A stretch of 64,000 nucleotides of DNA from Pandoraea vervacti (GCF_000934605.2 NZ_CP010897.2:992001-1056000), one strand, 5' to 3'. Shown: positions 45,159 through 53,815, numbered from the stretch's first letter. The notes: generated by a model from the sequence alone, not told the origin. Translations and numbers: made by a program.

Positions 45159-46259
45159 ATGAGCGAGAAAAACCTCCCCCCGACGCCCAAGAAGATCGAA
45201 GACGCACGCAAGAAGGGGCGCGTTGCCAAAAGCGCCGACCTGTCCGTGTGCATGCAGCTCGGTGCGGTGCTTGCCTGGCTGATGTTCGAAGGCCCGGCGT
45301 TGTACGACGCCCTTCAGGCGCTCGTCTTGCGCATGCTCCTCGTGCTTCGCGACCCGGTCGATGAGGCGGTGCAAGGCATGCTCGGGCCGTCGTTGCTGAT
45401 TTTCGTTCGGTTTGCCGGCGGACTCGCAGTGCTGCTGATCGTGACCACGTGGTTGGCGATGGTGTTGCAGGTCGGGGCGCTGGTGGCGCCGGATGTCATT
45501 CGTCCCAAGTACGAACGCATCGATCCCGTCGCCAAGGCGAAGCAGTTGTTCTCGATGCAGTCGATTTTCGAGTTCGGCAAGTCGCTGATCAAGGTTGCCG
45601 TGCTCGGCGTGGTGTTCTTCTATCTGATCCGGCAGTACACGCCCTCGCTGGCGGTGCTGCCGCAATGTGGCCCGTCGTGCGGGCTGGCGCTAACGGTCAG
45701 ACTGCTGTTCTGGCTGATGGCCGTGCTCGTGGTGGCGTACGTGGTGTTCGGTGGACTCGATTTCGCATATCAAAAGTATCAGCTGCGCAAGCAACTGATG
45801 ATGTCTCACGACGAGATCAAGCGCGAGTCCAAGGAAGTCGAGGGCAATCGCGAGATCAAGAACAAGCGCCGCGACATTCATCGCGAGACGATCGAGAGCG
45901 GCAGTTTGACGAACAACGTCAAGCGCTCGACGGCGGTTGTGCGCAACCCCACGCGGCTGGCGATTTGTCTGCGTTACGTCGCCGGGGAGACGGCGGTGCC
46001 ATTGGTGATCGAGAAGGGCCGCAACGAACGTGCAAAGACCATCATTCGAATCGCACAGCGCGAGGGGATTCCGGTGGTCGAGCACGTGCCGGTCGCTCGC
46101 CGGTTGATGGACGACGTCGCCGTCGATGCACCGATTCCGCCCGATTTGTTCGATGCGGTGGCGGCGATTCTACGCCTCGCGCTGGATCTGCCGTATGAGG
46201 TGCAGGCCACGTCCGAGGGCGGGGCAGACCTGGAATCCCGTGATGGGGGCACAGCATGA
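45159..46259 (+). CDS. sctU: Type III export switch protein SctU with NPTR autocleavage motif
   Basis: FlhB/YscU/SsaU family, 366 residues, beginning MSEKNLPPTPKKIEDARKKG. Four membrane helices span about 25-215, then a basic cytoplasmic domain with EIKRESKEVEGN. The family autocleaves between Asn and Pro of NPTH; here residues 263-266 read N-P-T-R (aac ccc acg cgg, 45945-45956), so the conserved His is replaced by Arg while Asn and Pro remain. This could slow cleavage and alter the switch. The stop overlaps the transglycosylase start (ATGA). Confidence 0.95.
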   Translation: MSEKNLPPTPKKIEDARKKGRVAKSADLSVCMQLGAVLAWLMFEGPALYDALQALVLRMLLVLRDPVDEAVQGMLGPSLLIFVRFAGGLAVLLIVTTWLAMVLQVGALVAPDVIRPKYERIDPVAKAKQLFSMQSIFEFGKSLIKVAVLGVVFFYLIRQYTPSLAVLPQCGPSCGLALTVRLLFWLMAVLVVAYVVFGGLDFAYQKYQLRKQLMMSHDEIKRESKEVEGNREIKNKRRDIHRETIESGSLTNNVKRSTAVVRNPTRLAICLRYVAGETAVPLVIEKGRNERAKTIIRIAQREGIPVVEHVPVARRLMDDVAVDAPIPPDLFDAVAAILRLALDLPYEVQATSEGGADLESRDGGTA

Positions 46260-47551
46260 GGGCGCCGGCCATGACATTTTCCCGACGCGCCTGGCGTCTG
46301 AGTGTGCTCGCATGCGGGGCGTTCGCGCTGAGCGGGTTACCAACCCTGGCGGCCGACCGGGGGCTGTTGCCCCATCATCCGCGCGTGGCCGACGCGCAAA
46401 TCGCGGTGCCTTCCGTGTCTTCCGTGTCTTCCACCTCGCCCGCGCTTTCCACGCCGTCCACGCCGTCCTCGCTGCTCGCGCGGTCCGTTGTAGTCCCGGC
46501 AGGCGTCGCGCAGGACGCGACTGATACCCGTCATCATGAGCGCGGCATGGCGATCTCACGCAACGACCCACGGCAGGCGGCACGGCGTCTCGTCTCCCCG
46601 TGGCGCGAGCCGGAAGTCGCTGCGCCCATCTCGATCGCATCGGCCAGATCGTCCCCTGCGCCCGGCGTCGTCGATGTTTCGGGCAGCGACGAACGGGCCG
46701 CCACCGTCTTGTCCGCGCCATCCGCTCCGCCCACTCCGCCCACTCCGCCCGCTCCGCCCGCATCGGCTGCGGCATCGGCGGGCATGGCGGACCGGGCAGA
46801 CCGTTCGGACTGGGAGAGCGTGGTCCCGCCCGTCCCCACGGAACTCCCTTACGACGCATTGGTACGTCGCACCGCACGCGCCACGTCGGTCGACGCCGCG
46901 TTGCTGCACGCGATTATCGACACGGAGTCGGGATACGACCCGCAAGCCGTGTCCGAGCGCGGCGCCATCGGATTGATGCAGATTCTGCCGCGTACCGGCC
47001 AGCGCTTTGGCGTGAGACGTCTCGAAGATCCTGCCGAAAATCTGCGCGCCGGCGCGTCCTACCTGCGCTGGTTGCTTTCGCGATTCGACGGAGACGTCAG
47101 TCTCGCGCTTGCAGCGTATAACGCCGGAGAGGGCGCGGTGCTGCGCTACGGACGCCGGGTGCCGCCATTCCCCGAGACGCGCAACTACGTGCGCAAGGTT
47201 CTGGCGGGGTACACCCGTCTGCGCGGGGCGGGGGAGTCGGGCGCCGTGACGACATCTGCTCCGGCGTCGGACATGCCTCCGGCAACAGCGGTTTCGGCCA
47301 AACCGGAAGGGCGGGCGTCCGCTCGACAGACGTCTGGCGCGACGCAGATCGACGGCCCCGAACGGACCGACGACGACGTGGCCCGGACGTGGCGTCTGCT
47401 ACAGGGGCTAGGCACACTGATTACGCATAGCCCGGGGGCCGGCGCAGAGCGCGCCGCCCACGAGGGCGACCAGCCTGCGGTGCTCATGCCGTCGCGGGGG
47501 CGGGAGCGCACGGCCGGTGTGGGCCTGCGTCCGGACGGGCGCGACGGCTAG
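46256..47551 (+). CDS. Lytic transglycosylase of the type III cluster
   Basis: 431 residues. A hydrophobic signal-like segment at about 12-33 (LSVLACGAFALSGLPTLA) is followed by about 165 residues of Ser/Pro/Ala-rich disordered sequence. The SLT goose-type domain spans about 196-310, with catalytic Glu224 in IIDTESGYDP, GAIGLMQILP and LALAAYNAGEGAV. The tail of about 110 residues is unmatched. It probably opens peptidoglycan for the injectisome, as EtgA and IagB do, but is much larger than those. SPI-2 itself has no such gene at this place. ATGA overlap couples it to sctU. Confidence 0.88.
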   Translation: MRAPAMTFSRRAWRLSVLACGAFALSGLPTLAADRGLLPHHPRVADAQIAVPSVSSVSSTSPALSTPSTPSSLLARSVVVPAGVAQDATDTRHHERGMAISRNDPRQAARRLVSPWREPEVAAPISIASARSSPAPGVVDVSGSDERAATVLSAPSAPPTPPTPPAPPASAAASAGMADRADRSDWESVVPPVPTELPYDALVRRTARATSVDAALLHAIIDTESGYDPQAVSERGAIGLMQILPRTGQRFGVRRLEDPAENLRAGASYLRWLLSRFDGDVSLALAAYNAGEGAVLRYGRRVPPFPETRNYVRKVLAGYTRLRGAGESGAVTTSAPASDMPPATAVSAKPEGRASARQTSGATQIDGPERTDDDVARTWRLLQGLGTLITHSPGAGAERAAHEGDQPAVLMPSRGRERTAGVGLRPDGRDG

Positions 47552-47571
47552 CTGTGGCGCGTTCGGGGGAA

Positions 47572-48249
47572 TCAGAGCGCGGTGAGCGCGGGACCGGCAG
47601 AGGTCGCGGGAGCCGCAGGCGTCGCAGGCGCGGGCACGGCGTCCGTGGGCGCCGTATCGGCCACCGAGGGACGCGTGGACATGCGCTCGAAATGGCGAGC
47701 GAGGTTGGGGTGCGCATCGCGCCAGTCGATCTCGGGATAACGGAAATCGAGATAACCGAGCGAGCAGACGACCGCGACGTCGGCCAGCGTCAGGCGATTG
47801 CTTGCGCACCATTGGCGCTCGTCGAGCCCGCGCGCCATCGCCCGCAAGCTTTCGCGAATTTTGCCGAGCTGGCGGTCGATGAGCTTCTGCGAGCGCGACG
47901 CTTCGTCGTGGTACATGCGCTCGACGCGAATTTGGACCGCAGCATCCGTCACACCGTCGGCCAGCGCTTCCCAGCAGCGCACTTCCGCACGTTCGCGACC
48001 CGAGGGCGGGATGAGCTTGCCGACCGGGGAGAGGGTGTCGAGGTACTCGCAAATGACCCGGGAATCGAACACGGCTTCGCCGTCTTCCATGACCAGACAG
48101 GGCACTTTGCCGATCGGGTTCGACTCCTGGATGCGCGTGTCGTCGGCCCAGACGTTCTCCAGTTCGAGCTTGTAGTCGAGCTTTTTCTCAGCCAGCACGA
48201 TGCGGACTTTACGAACGTAGGGGCTGGCGAGGGCACCGATCAACTTCAT
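47572..48249 (-). CDS. Glutathione S-transferase family protein
   Basis: 225 residues from ATG 48249 (MKLIGALASPYVRKVRIVLAEK), the N-terminal thioredoxin-like domain with the glutathione-binding loop NPIGKVPCLVMEDGEAVFDS at about 50-69. The C-terminal helical domain includes SNRLTLADVAVVCSLGYLDFR near 148. The last 25 residues are a Pro/Ala-rich tail. It is divergent from purB, an arrangement known in Burkholderia relatives. Substrate unknown. Confidence 0.9.
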   Translation of the reverse strand: MKLIGALASPYVRKVRIVLAEKKLDYKLELENVWADDTRIQESNPIGKVPCLVMEDGEAVFDSRVICEYLDTLSPVGKLIPPSGRERAEVRCWEALADGVTDAAVQIRVERMYHDEASRSQKLIDRQLGKIRESLRAMARGLDERQWCASNRLTLADVAVVCSLGYLDFRYPEIDWRDAHPNLARHFERMSTRPSVADTAPTDAVPAPATPAAPATSAGPALTAL

Positions 48250-48318
48250 GTGAATCCTTGATAAATCGCTGTAGCGCGGCACAGAGTATAACGTGCGGGA
48301 TGGCCTGAGCCGGGGAAT

Positions 48319-48326
48319 GGTAAAAT
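48319..48326 (+). promoter_or_regulatory. Candidate extended -10 of purB
   Basis: TGG-TAAAAT about 64 bp before the purB ATG. The same GGTAAAAT element occurs upstream of nudJ (22365-22372) and, on the complement, of yajC (57325-57332). No convincing -35 box is seen, so it is a weak call. Confidence 0.4.
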
Positions 48327-48389
48327 ACTGGCCTTTCCGAGTTGGCGCATCGCCGGCTCCCCCGGTTTTCTTTTTCGGTGCCCAGTGCC

Positions 48390-49763
48390 ATGTCCGACGA
48401 ATTCTCCCCATTGACCGCGCTCTCCCCGCTCGACGGCCGTTATGCCAGCAAGACCGACGCTCTGCGTCCGTGGCTGTCCGAAGCGGCATTCATGCGCAAC
48501 CGCGTGAAGGTCGAAATCCACTGGCTGATCGCCCTGTCCAAGGCGGGTTTTGCCGAGATCGCCCCGTTCTCGAGCGCGGCGGAGACATTCCTCCTGAATC
48601 TGGCGGCCAACTTCTCGAACGCCGATGCCCAGCGCATCAAGGACATCGAGAAAGTCACCAACCACGACGTGAAGGCCGTGGAGTACTGGCTCAAGGAGAA
48701 GGTGCAGGGCCAGGCCGAGCTCGAAAAGGCGAGCGAATTCATTCACTTCGCGTGCACGTCGGAAGACATCAACAATACGTCGCACGGCATGATGCTCAAG
48801 GGCGCACGCGACGAGGTGCTCGTGCCGGCGCTCGAATCGCTCGTGACCAAGCTGAGCGAACTGGCGCGCGAACACGCTGCCCAGCCGATGCTCTCGCGCA
48901 CGCACGGCCAACCGGCCTCGCCGACCACGCTTGGCAAGGAAATCGCCAACGTGGCGGTGCGTCTGGCCCGTGCGCTGGAGCGGATTCGCCGTGTCGAGCT
49001 GCTCGCCAAGATGAACGGCGCCGTCGGCAACTACAACGCGCACCTGTCCGCCTACCCCGAATACGACTGGGAGACGTTCTCGAAGGCCGTCATCGAGCAG
49101 CGTCTGGGCCTGACGTTCAATCCCTACACCATTCAGATCGAACCGCACGACTACATGGCCGAGCTGTTCGACGCCGTGGCCCGCGCCAACACTATCCTGC
49201 TCGACCTGAACCGCGATATCTGGGGCTACATCTCGGTCGGCTATTTCAAGCAAAAGACGAAGGCTGGCGAAATCGGTTCGTCGACCATGCCGCACAAGGT
49301 CAACCCGATCGACTTCGAGAACTCGGAGGGCAACCTCGGTCTGGCCAACGCCGTGCTGCGCCACCTGGCCGACAAGCTGCCGGTCTCGCGCTGGCAGCGC
49401 GACCTGACGGACTCCACCGTGCTGCGCAACATCGGCGTGGCGTTTGGCTACAGCCTGCTTGCCTACGACTCGTGCCTGCGCGGTCTGGGCAAACTGGAAG
49501 TGAATCCGCAGCGTCTGGACGAAGACCTCGACAACACGTGGGAAGTGCTCGCCGAGCCGGTGCAGACGGTCATGCGTCGCTTCGGTGTGCCCAACCCGTA
49601 CGAACAGCTCAAGGAGCTCACGCGCGGCAAGGGCATTACCCGCGAAGCGCTGCAAACGTTCATCAAGCAACTCGCGATTCCGGAAGATGCCAAGGCGCGT
49701 CTGCTGGAAATGACGCCGGCGAACTATGTCGGTATCGCCGAATCGCTCGCCAAGCGTGTTTGA
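48390..49763 (+). CDS. purB: Adenylosuccinate lyase
   Basis: Cleaves SAICAR to AICAR and adenylosuccinate to AMP in purine synthesis. 457 residues of the fumarase/aspartase superfamily. The signature loop GSSTMPHKVNP with the catalytic Ser lies near 291-301, TSEDINNT near 125, and RTHGQPASPTT near 170. Length matches the E. coli-type PurB. ATG 48390 gives MSDEFSPLTALSPLDGRY; a frame open to 48342 adds non-conserved residues. Confidence 0.97.
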   Translation: MSDEFSPLTALSPLDGRYASKTDALRPWLSEAAFMRNRVKVEIHWLIALSKAGFAEIAPFSSAAETFLLNLAANFSNADAQRIKDIEKVTNHDVKAVEYWLKEKVQGQAELEKASEFIHFACTSEDINNTSHGMMLKGARDEVLVPALESLVTKLSELAREHAAQPMLSRTHGQPASPTTLGKEIANVAVRLARALERIRRVELLAKMNGAVGNYNAHLSAYPEYDWETFSKAVIEQRLGLTFNPYTIQIEPHDYMAELFDAVARANTILLDLNRDIWGYISVGYFKQKTKAGEIGSSTMPHKVNPIDFENSEGNLGLANAVLRHLADKLPVSRWQRDLTDSTVLRNIGVAFGYSLLAYDSCLRGLGKLEVNPQRLDEDLDNTWEVLAEPVQTVMRRFGVPNPYEQLKELTRGKGITREALQTFIKQLAIPEDAKARLLEMTPANYVGIAESLAKRV

Positions 49764-49853
49764 GGTCGCTGACGCGAGAGTGAGCGATTAGGGCGTAGAC
49801 AAGACAACGACACACGCCCTCGACGCTCATCCGCTGTGATCCGCCATACCCGG

Positions 49854-49878
49854 ACGGGCCGCATCTGCGGCCCGTTTT
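49854..49878 (+). terminator. Intrinsic terminator after purB
   Basis: Perfect inverted repeat acgggccgca / tgcggcccgt (49854-49875), able to form a tight hairpin, followed by TTTT. Confidence 0.85.
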
Positions 49879-50053
49879 GCATGGTTCGTCGGCTTTTGTG
49901 GGGGCTTTGTCTGCTTTTGCGGGTCGTATGGCCGATTGCTGTTCGGGATATAACGATGTGCGAACTGGCGCTGAGCCGGGGACCGATACTGTCATACGGG
50001 TACGCAACTTGGTGTGTATCATAGCCGCACAAACCATAAGGAGAACCCCACAG

Positions 50054-50503
50054 ATGAAGTTCACTCTCGCAGTTGCCGCACTCGCCGCCGCCGTCGCGCC
50101 TGCCCTGGCGCAAGCCCAGTTCGCCAAGGCCGACGACGCCGTCGAATACCGTCAGTCAGCACTTTTCCTGCTGGGTAACCACTTCGGCCGCATCGGGGCG
50201 GTAGTCAAGGGCGATGCGCCGTTCAACAAGGATGACGTCGCGCGCAACGCCGAACTCGTCGCCACGCTCTCCAAGCTGCCTTGGCCCGCGTTCGAAGGCG
50301 GTCAGACGAATGGCAAGAGCAAGGCCAAGCCGGAAGTTTTCTCGGACAAGGCGAAGTTCAAAGAGGCTGCCGACAAGATGGAAACGGCCGTCGCCAAGCT
50401 CAACACCGTCGCCAAGGGCGGCGATCTCGCGTCGATCAAGACCGCGTTCGGCGAAGCGGCGCAGACCTGCAAGAGCTGCCACGACAACTTCCGCGCGAAG
50501 TAA
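50054..50503 (+). CDS. Cytochrome c-prime
   Basis: 149 residues with a Sec signal peptide (KFTLAVAALAAAVAPALAQA, cleavage near residue 20-22). A single C-terminal heme motif CKSCH at 139-143 in a four-helix-bundle protein identifies class II cytochrome c'. It is periplasmic and often binds NO. It is convergent with a b-type membrane cytochrome gene, a pairing common in Burkholderiales, which suggests electron exchange. ATG 50054 follows aaggagaac. Confidence 0.92.
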   Translation: MKFTLAVAALAAAVAPALAQAQFAKADDAVEYRQSALFLLGNHFGRIGAVVKGDAPFNKDDVARNAELVATLSKLPWPAFEGGQTNGKSKAKPEVFSDKAKFKEAADKMETAVAKLNTVAKGGDLASIKTAFGEAAQTCKSCHDNFRAK

Positions 50504-50530
50504 GCTGCCCTCGCGGCAGCGGACGTCAAA

Positions 50531-50562
50531 AAAAGCCGGTCGTTTTCACGCGACCGGCTTTT
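50531..50562. terminator. Bidirectional terminator between cytochrome genes
   Basis: Perfect 12-bp stem aaaagccggtcg / cgaccggctttt with an 8-nt loop, A-rich on one side and T-rich on the other, between convergent genes. Confidence 0.92.
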
Positions 50563-50585
50563 TCATGATTGGGCGAACGCCTTCG

Positions 50586-51290
50586 TCAATACGAGGGCAG
50601 CGATGCGACCGCGGGCGCCAGGTTGACCAGCCGGTACACGAGCGCCGAGGCCAGCACGATCAGCACCAAAGCCCCGACTCGCACACGCCAGTCGTCACGT
50701 GCCGGGCGCACCGGCGCGGCCAACGTCTTGTCGCCCAGAATCATCGGTCTGATCAGATCCTTCTTGCGCACGACGCGGTAGTACACGATCGCCAGCACAT
50801 GCAGCGCCACGAGCGCCACCAGCACCCATTGATTGCGCAGGTGCCAGCCAGTGAGCATGTCGCTTGTGTCCTTGTCGATGAACTTCACGAGCGGTCCGTC
50901 ATTGAAAATGTCGTCGTTCGAGAACAGTCCAAGCCCGACCTGAATGCCGAAGAACAGCAGCATGGCGATGACTGACAGACCTCCCAGCGGCGTGTGTCCG
51001 GCGAAGCGGGCTGCGGTGTCGGACGCTTCGCCGCCGTCTGCGTTGCCGCGCAGTGAGCGCAGAAGCGTACGCGGGCCGGTGACGAACGCCGAGAAGCGCG
51101 CGTAGCGAGGGCCCGCGACGCCCCAGATCAGCCGGAAGATCAGCAACGCGAGCACCGCGTAGCCACACCAGAAGTGGTAGACCATGGCGTTGCCGCCGGT
51201 CTTGGCGCTCACATAGGCCGCGACGGCCAGCACGACGAAAGACCAGTGGAACAAACGGGTGGGCAAGTCCCAGATGCGGATCGGCTTCAT
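50586..51290 (-). CDS. Cytochrome b561-type membrane protein
   Basis: 234 residues, inner-membrane b-type cytochrome. N-terminal RIWDLPTRLFHWSFVVLAVAAY contains the first heme His, then YHFWCGYAVLALLIFRLIWG, a mid GLSVIAMLLFFGIQVGLGLF, and WVLVALVALHVLAIVYYRVV with another heme His. Four or five helices. It is a likely membrane electron partner of the adjacent cytochrome c'. It ends at the shared bidirectional terminator. Confidence 0.88.
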   Translation of the reverse strand: MKPIRIWDLPTRLFHWSFVVLAVAAYVSAKTGGNAMVYHFWCGYAVLALLIFRLIWGVAGPRYARFSAFVTGPRTLLRSLRGNADGGEASDTAARFAGHTPLGGLSVIAMLLFFGIQVGLGLFSNDDIFNDGPLVKFIDKDTSDMLTGWHLRNQWVLVALVALHVLAIVYYRVVRKKDLIRPMILGDKTLAAPVRPARDDWRVRVGALVLIVLASALVYRLVNLAPAVASLPSY

Positions 51291-51460
51291 TGGCGTGAAA
51301 TGTCGTAAATATCGAATCCCGCGAGATTACCCCAAGCCCATGGCGTCTGCACGTTCGCGTGGGGCGCGTTCAGGATGGGCGCTTGCCCAGACCTTGCGTC
51401 GCGCGTTCGCTGGCAGGCTGGCTCACATCCCTGATGCCTGCCCCGTGTGTGCCTGCCCAT

Positions 51461-53779
51461 ATGAACCCTCTGCCCGCCGACAGCCCGACATCGGTACACG
51501 TTCACACCGCCTCGCACCGCATGCCGTGCCTGTTGCGTCTGAGTGCCGCCCTCGTGCTCGCCACGTGGACGGGCAACCTGCTCCTTCGCCTGTTGGGCGT
51601 GGCGACGCTCGCGCCGTACTCGCCGGACCCCATGGACATCCGGGCGGTGTGGGCGCAAACGAGCGGGCGCGAATGGATGCATTGGCTCTGGTACGGACTG
51701 CGTTACGACGTATTGCTCGCGAGTTGGGGGATGGCCATGTGGATGCTGCCACTTGCCTTCATGCGCGCACGATTTGCCCCGAAGCCGATGGCGCGCACTG
51801 TCTTTTCGGCGGGGGTGATCGCCTGGTTCGTCGTGATGGACGGGCTGGCGCTCGCAGAGCACTTCTACATGCGTCACTTCGGTGCGCCCTTTGGCCCGCA
51901 ACTCTTCAGCCTGCCAGGTGGCGACGGGGCGGTCATGTCCGGCTTTGGGAGGGATGCTGCGATAGCAGTCGTATCGGAGGCCGCGAAACATTTCACCTCC
52001 CTGGCCATGGCGTTGGCGGGCGCCGGGTGTCTCGGCGCGGCGCAGGCGTGGTGCACGTTCCGGTTTGCGATGGTCCCCGAGCGCGAGGCGACGTGGCGCG
52101 ACGCGGTCGTTCAGGTGCTCATCGTCTCGACGGTGCTGGTGCTCGGCTGGGGGCGTCCGGCGGCCCGACTGATGGACGACACGGGCATCGGCGTGGCTCG
52201 GGCGGCAGTGCTCGACGATCATCTCGTCAACACGCCCGTGCGACTCGTCCTCGCATTCAGACAGTACCGGGAGACGGGTGAGGCGCACGGCTGCCCCGAA
52301 CGTGCCGCCGAGATGGCGTTGCGATCGCGTGGCTTCGCAGATACCGCCGCGCTGGCAAAGGCGCTGGACGTGGCGCGCAGCGGGGAGGTCGATGGCACTG
52401 AAGGCGCCGACGTCACCGACGCCTCGCATGCTACGGACGGCATAAACCCCACGAAGGCGACTGCCGGAGGCGCTCCGACGGCCATCGATGCCACGGCAAT
52501 GCTGCTGCGCGCACCGTGGCATCGCACGCCGGTCAACGACGTGCTCGCCGCGCAACCGCCGCATGTCGTCTTCGGGCTACTCGAAGGCTGGGGCGGGTAC
52601 GGGTTGTCGCTCGACGCCGACGGCTTTCCCATCGCAGGGGCCATGCGCAGGCATCTGCAAGCCGGATGGTGGTTTCGCCATGCGGTTGCGGCCCGTGCCG
52701 ATACGTTCGGCACACTGGAGCAGTTGCTGATCGATAGCGGCAGTAAGGACTCGCTGCTCACGGACCCCACGTCACCGGTCGTCTTCGAATCGGCCGTCGC
52801 CCTGCCATTTCGCCAGCGTGGATATCGAACCGTGTTCGTGTATGGCGGCGCGCGGACATGGCGCAACATCGACCGGATCGTGCGTCGGCAGGGTTTCGAC
52901 GACGTCGTGACGCAGGCCGACATCGTCGCCCGATATCCTCACGCCGATGCAGACGGCTACGGCGTCTACGACGGTTACCTCTGGCGCTATGTTCACGACA
53001 TGCTCGAAGACGCCGATGCACAGGGCCGGCCCCTGTTCGTGTTTGCGCTGACGACGGGCAATCGCTCGCCGTACCTCGTGCCTGACGACGCCGCAACGGG
53101 GCCGTTCGATCTGACGAAAGGCTGGCGCACGTCTCCCGCCGACGAAGTGGCCCGCGAAGCCCGTCAGCGCGGTATCCGGGCCTACCGGTATGCGATGGAT
53201 TCGCTGGGGGATTTCATCGACCGTCTCAAGTATTCCCCCATGGGCTCGCGCACGATTCTGGCCGCGACCGGCGATCATCAGGCCCCCCAGTGGCGCAATG
53301 ACGACAATGCGACGCTATCGCCTTTCGAGCAATACCACGTGCCGATCTATCTGCGCGTGCCCGCCGCCTATGCGAGCGCCGCGCGCCCGCGGCTCGACGA
53401 CTTTGTCGGTCATCGCGATATTTTTCCGACGCTGTATCGCCTCGCGCTCTCGGACACCCCCTACGTGGGATTCGGCGAGCCGATGTTCGGTGACGTGCCC
53501 GCCGTGCGGCGTTACGCCGTCGCGCAGCAACGGTATCTGTTCTCGACGTCGGGCGCACTGGATCTGCGCAGTGGCGTGACGTACACGCACACGCAAGACG
53601 GCGATCCTGAATGGCTCAGACGGCAAGCTGCGAACGCGCGCGCGTCGCTCGCGCTCGCGGACTGGTTCAGTGAGATGCAGCGCCGTCAGGAGCCCTCGCT
53701 GCCGACGCCAATGCCAGCGCCAATGCCGGATTCATCCGTTCGGCAGCCCCTGCAACGACCGGGCCGATCCGACCGATAG
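51461..53779 (+). CDS. LTA synthase-family membrane sulfatase-fold protein
   Basis: About five N-terminal membrane helices (to about residue 225), then a periplasmic alkaline phosphatase/sulfatase-fold domain. Landmarks resemble LtaS/OpgB: HVVFGLLEGWGGYG near 367 with the metal-binding Glu, a likely nucleophile Thr in ADTFGTLEQLL near 412, QRGYRTVFVYGGARTWRNID near 452, and the metal-binding GDHQAPQW near 607. OpgB-like relatives transfer phosphoglycerol to osmoregulated glucans; the substrate here is unknown. 773 residues from ATG 51461; upstream in-frame starts at 51359 and 51434 are possible. Tail is Pro-rich. Confidence 0.82.
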   Translation: MNPLPADSPTSVHVHTASHRMPCLLRLSAALVLATWTGNLLLRLLGVATLAPYSPDPMDIRAVWAQTSGREWMHWLWYGLRYDVLLASWGMAMWMLPLAFMRARFAPKPMARTVFSAGVIAWFVVMDGLALAEHFYMRHFGAPFGPQLFSLPGGDGAVMSGFGRDAAIAVVSEAAKHFTSLAMALAGAGCLGAAQAWCTFRFAMVPEREATWRDAVVQVLIVSTVLVLGWGRPAARLMDDTGIGVARAAVLDDHLVNTPVRLVLAFRQYRETGEAHGCPERAAEMALRSRGFADTAALAKALDVARSGEVDGTEGADVTDASHATDGINPTKATAGGAPTAIDATAMLLRAPWHRTPVNDVLAAQPPHVVFGLLEGWGGYGLSLDADGFPIAGAMRRHLQAGWWFRHAVAARADTFGTLEQLLIDSGSKDSLLTDPTSPVVFESAVALPFRQRGYRTVFVYGGARTWRNIDRIVRRQGFDDVVTQADIVARYPHADADGYGVYDGYLWRYVHDMLEDADAQGRPLFVFALTTGNRSPYLVPDDAATGPFDLTKGWRTSPADEVAREARQRGIRAYRYAMDSLGDFIDRLKYSPMGSRTILAATGDHQAPQWRNDDNATLSPFEQYHVPIYLRVPAAYASAARPRLDDFVGHRDIFPTLYRLALSDTPYVGFGEPMFGDVPAVRRYAVAQQRYLFSTSGALDLRSGVTYTHTQDGDPEWLRRQAANARASLALADWFSEMQRRQEPSLPTPMPAPMPDSSVRQPLQRPGRSDR

Positions 53780-53785
53780 AGCGAA

Positions 53786-53815
53786 AAAAAACCGCCGGAC
53801 GCGCCGGCGGTTTTT
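53786..53815. terminator. Bidirectional terminator before secF
   Basis: Stem aaaaaccgccgg / ccggcggttttt around a short loop, with A and T runs on both sides, between convergent genes. Confidence 0.9.

Larger units (their letters stand above)
26038..47551. other. SPI-2 (Ssa/Esc)-family type III secretion gene cluster
   Basis: About 21.5 kb of tightly packed, often ATGA-overlapping genes for an injectisome: regulators (AraC-type, SsrB-type), needle, inner rod, basal body rings, secretin, ATPase complex, export gate and lytic transglycosylase. Assignment to the SPI-2/Ssa family rests on the SctF resemblance to SsaG, on SsaE-, SsaM- and candidate SpiC-like proteins, and on local order ssaC-D-E, ssaG-H-I-J-X-K-L and ssaM-V-N-O-P-Q-R-S-T-U. 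Translocon genes and a sensor kinase are absent. Confidence 0.9.
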
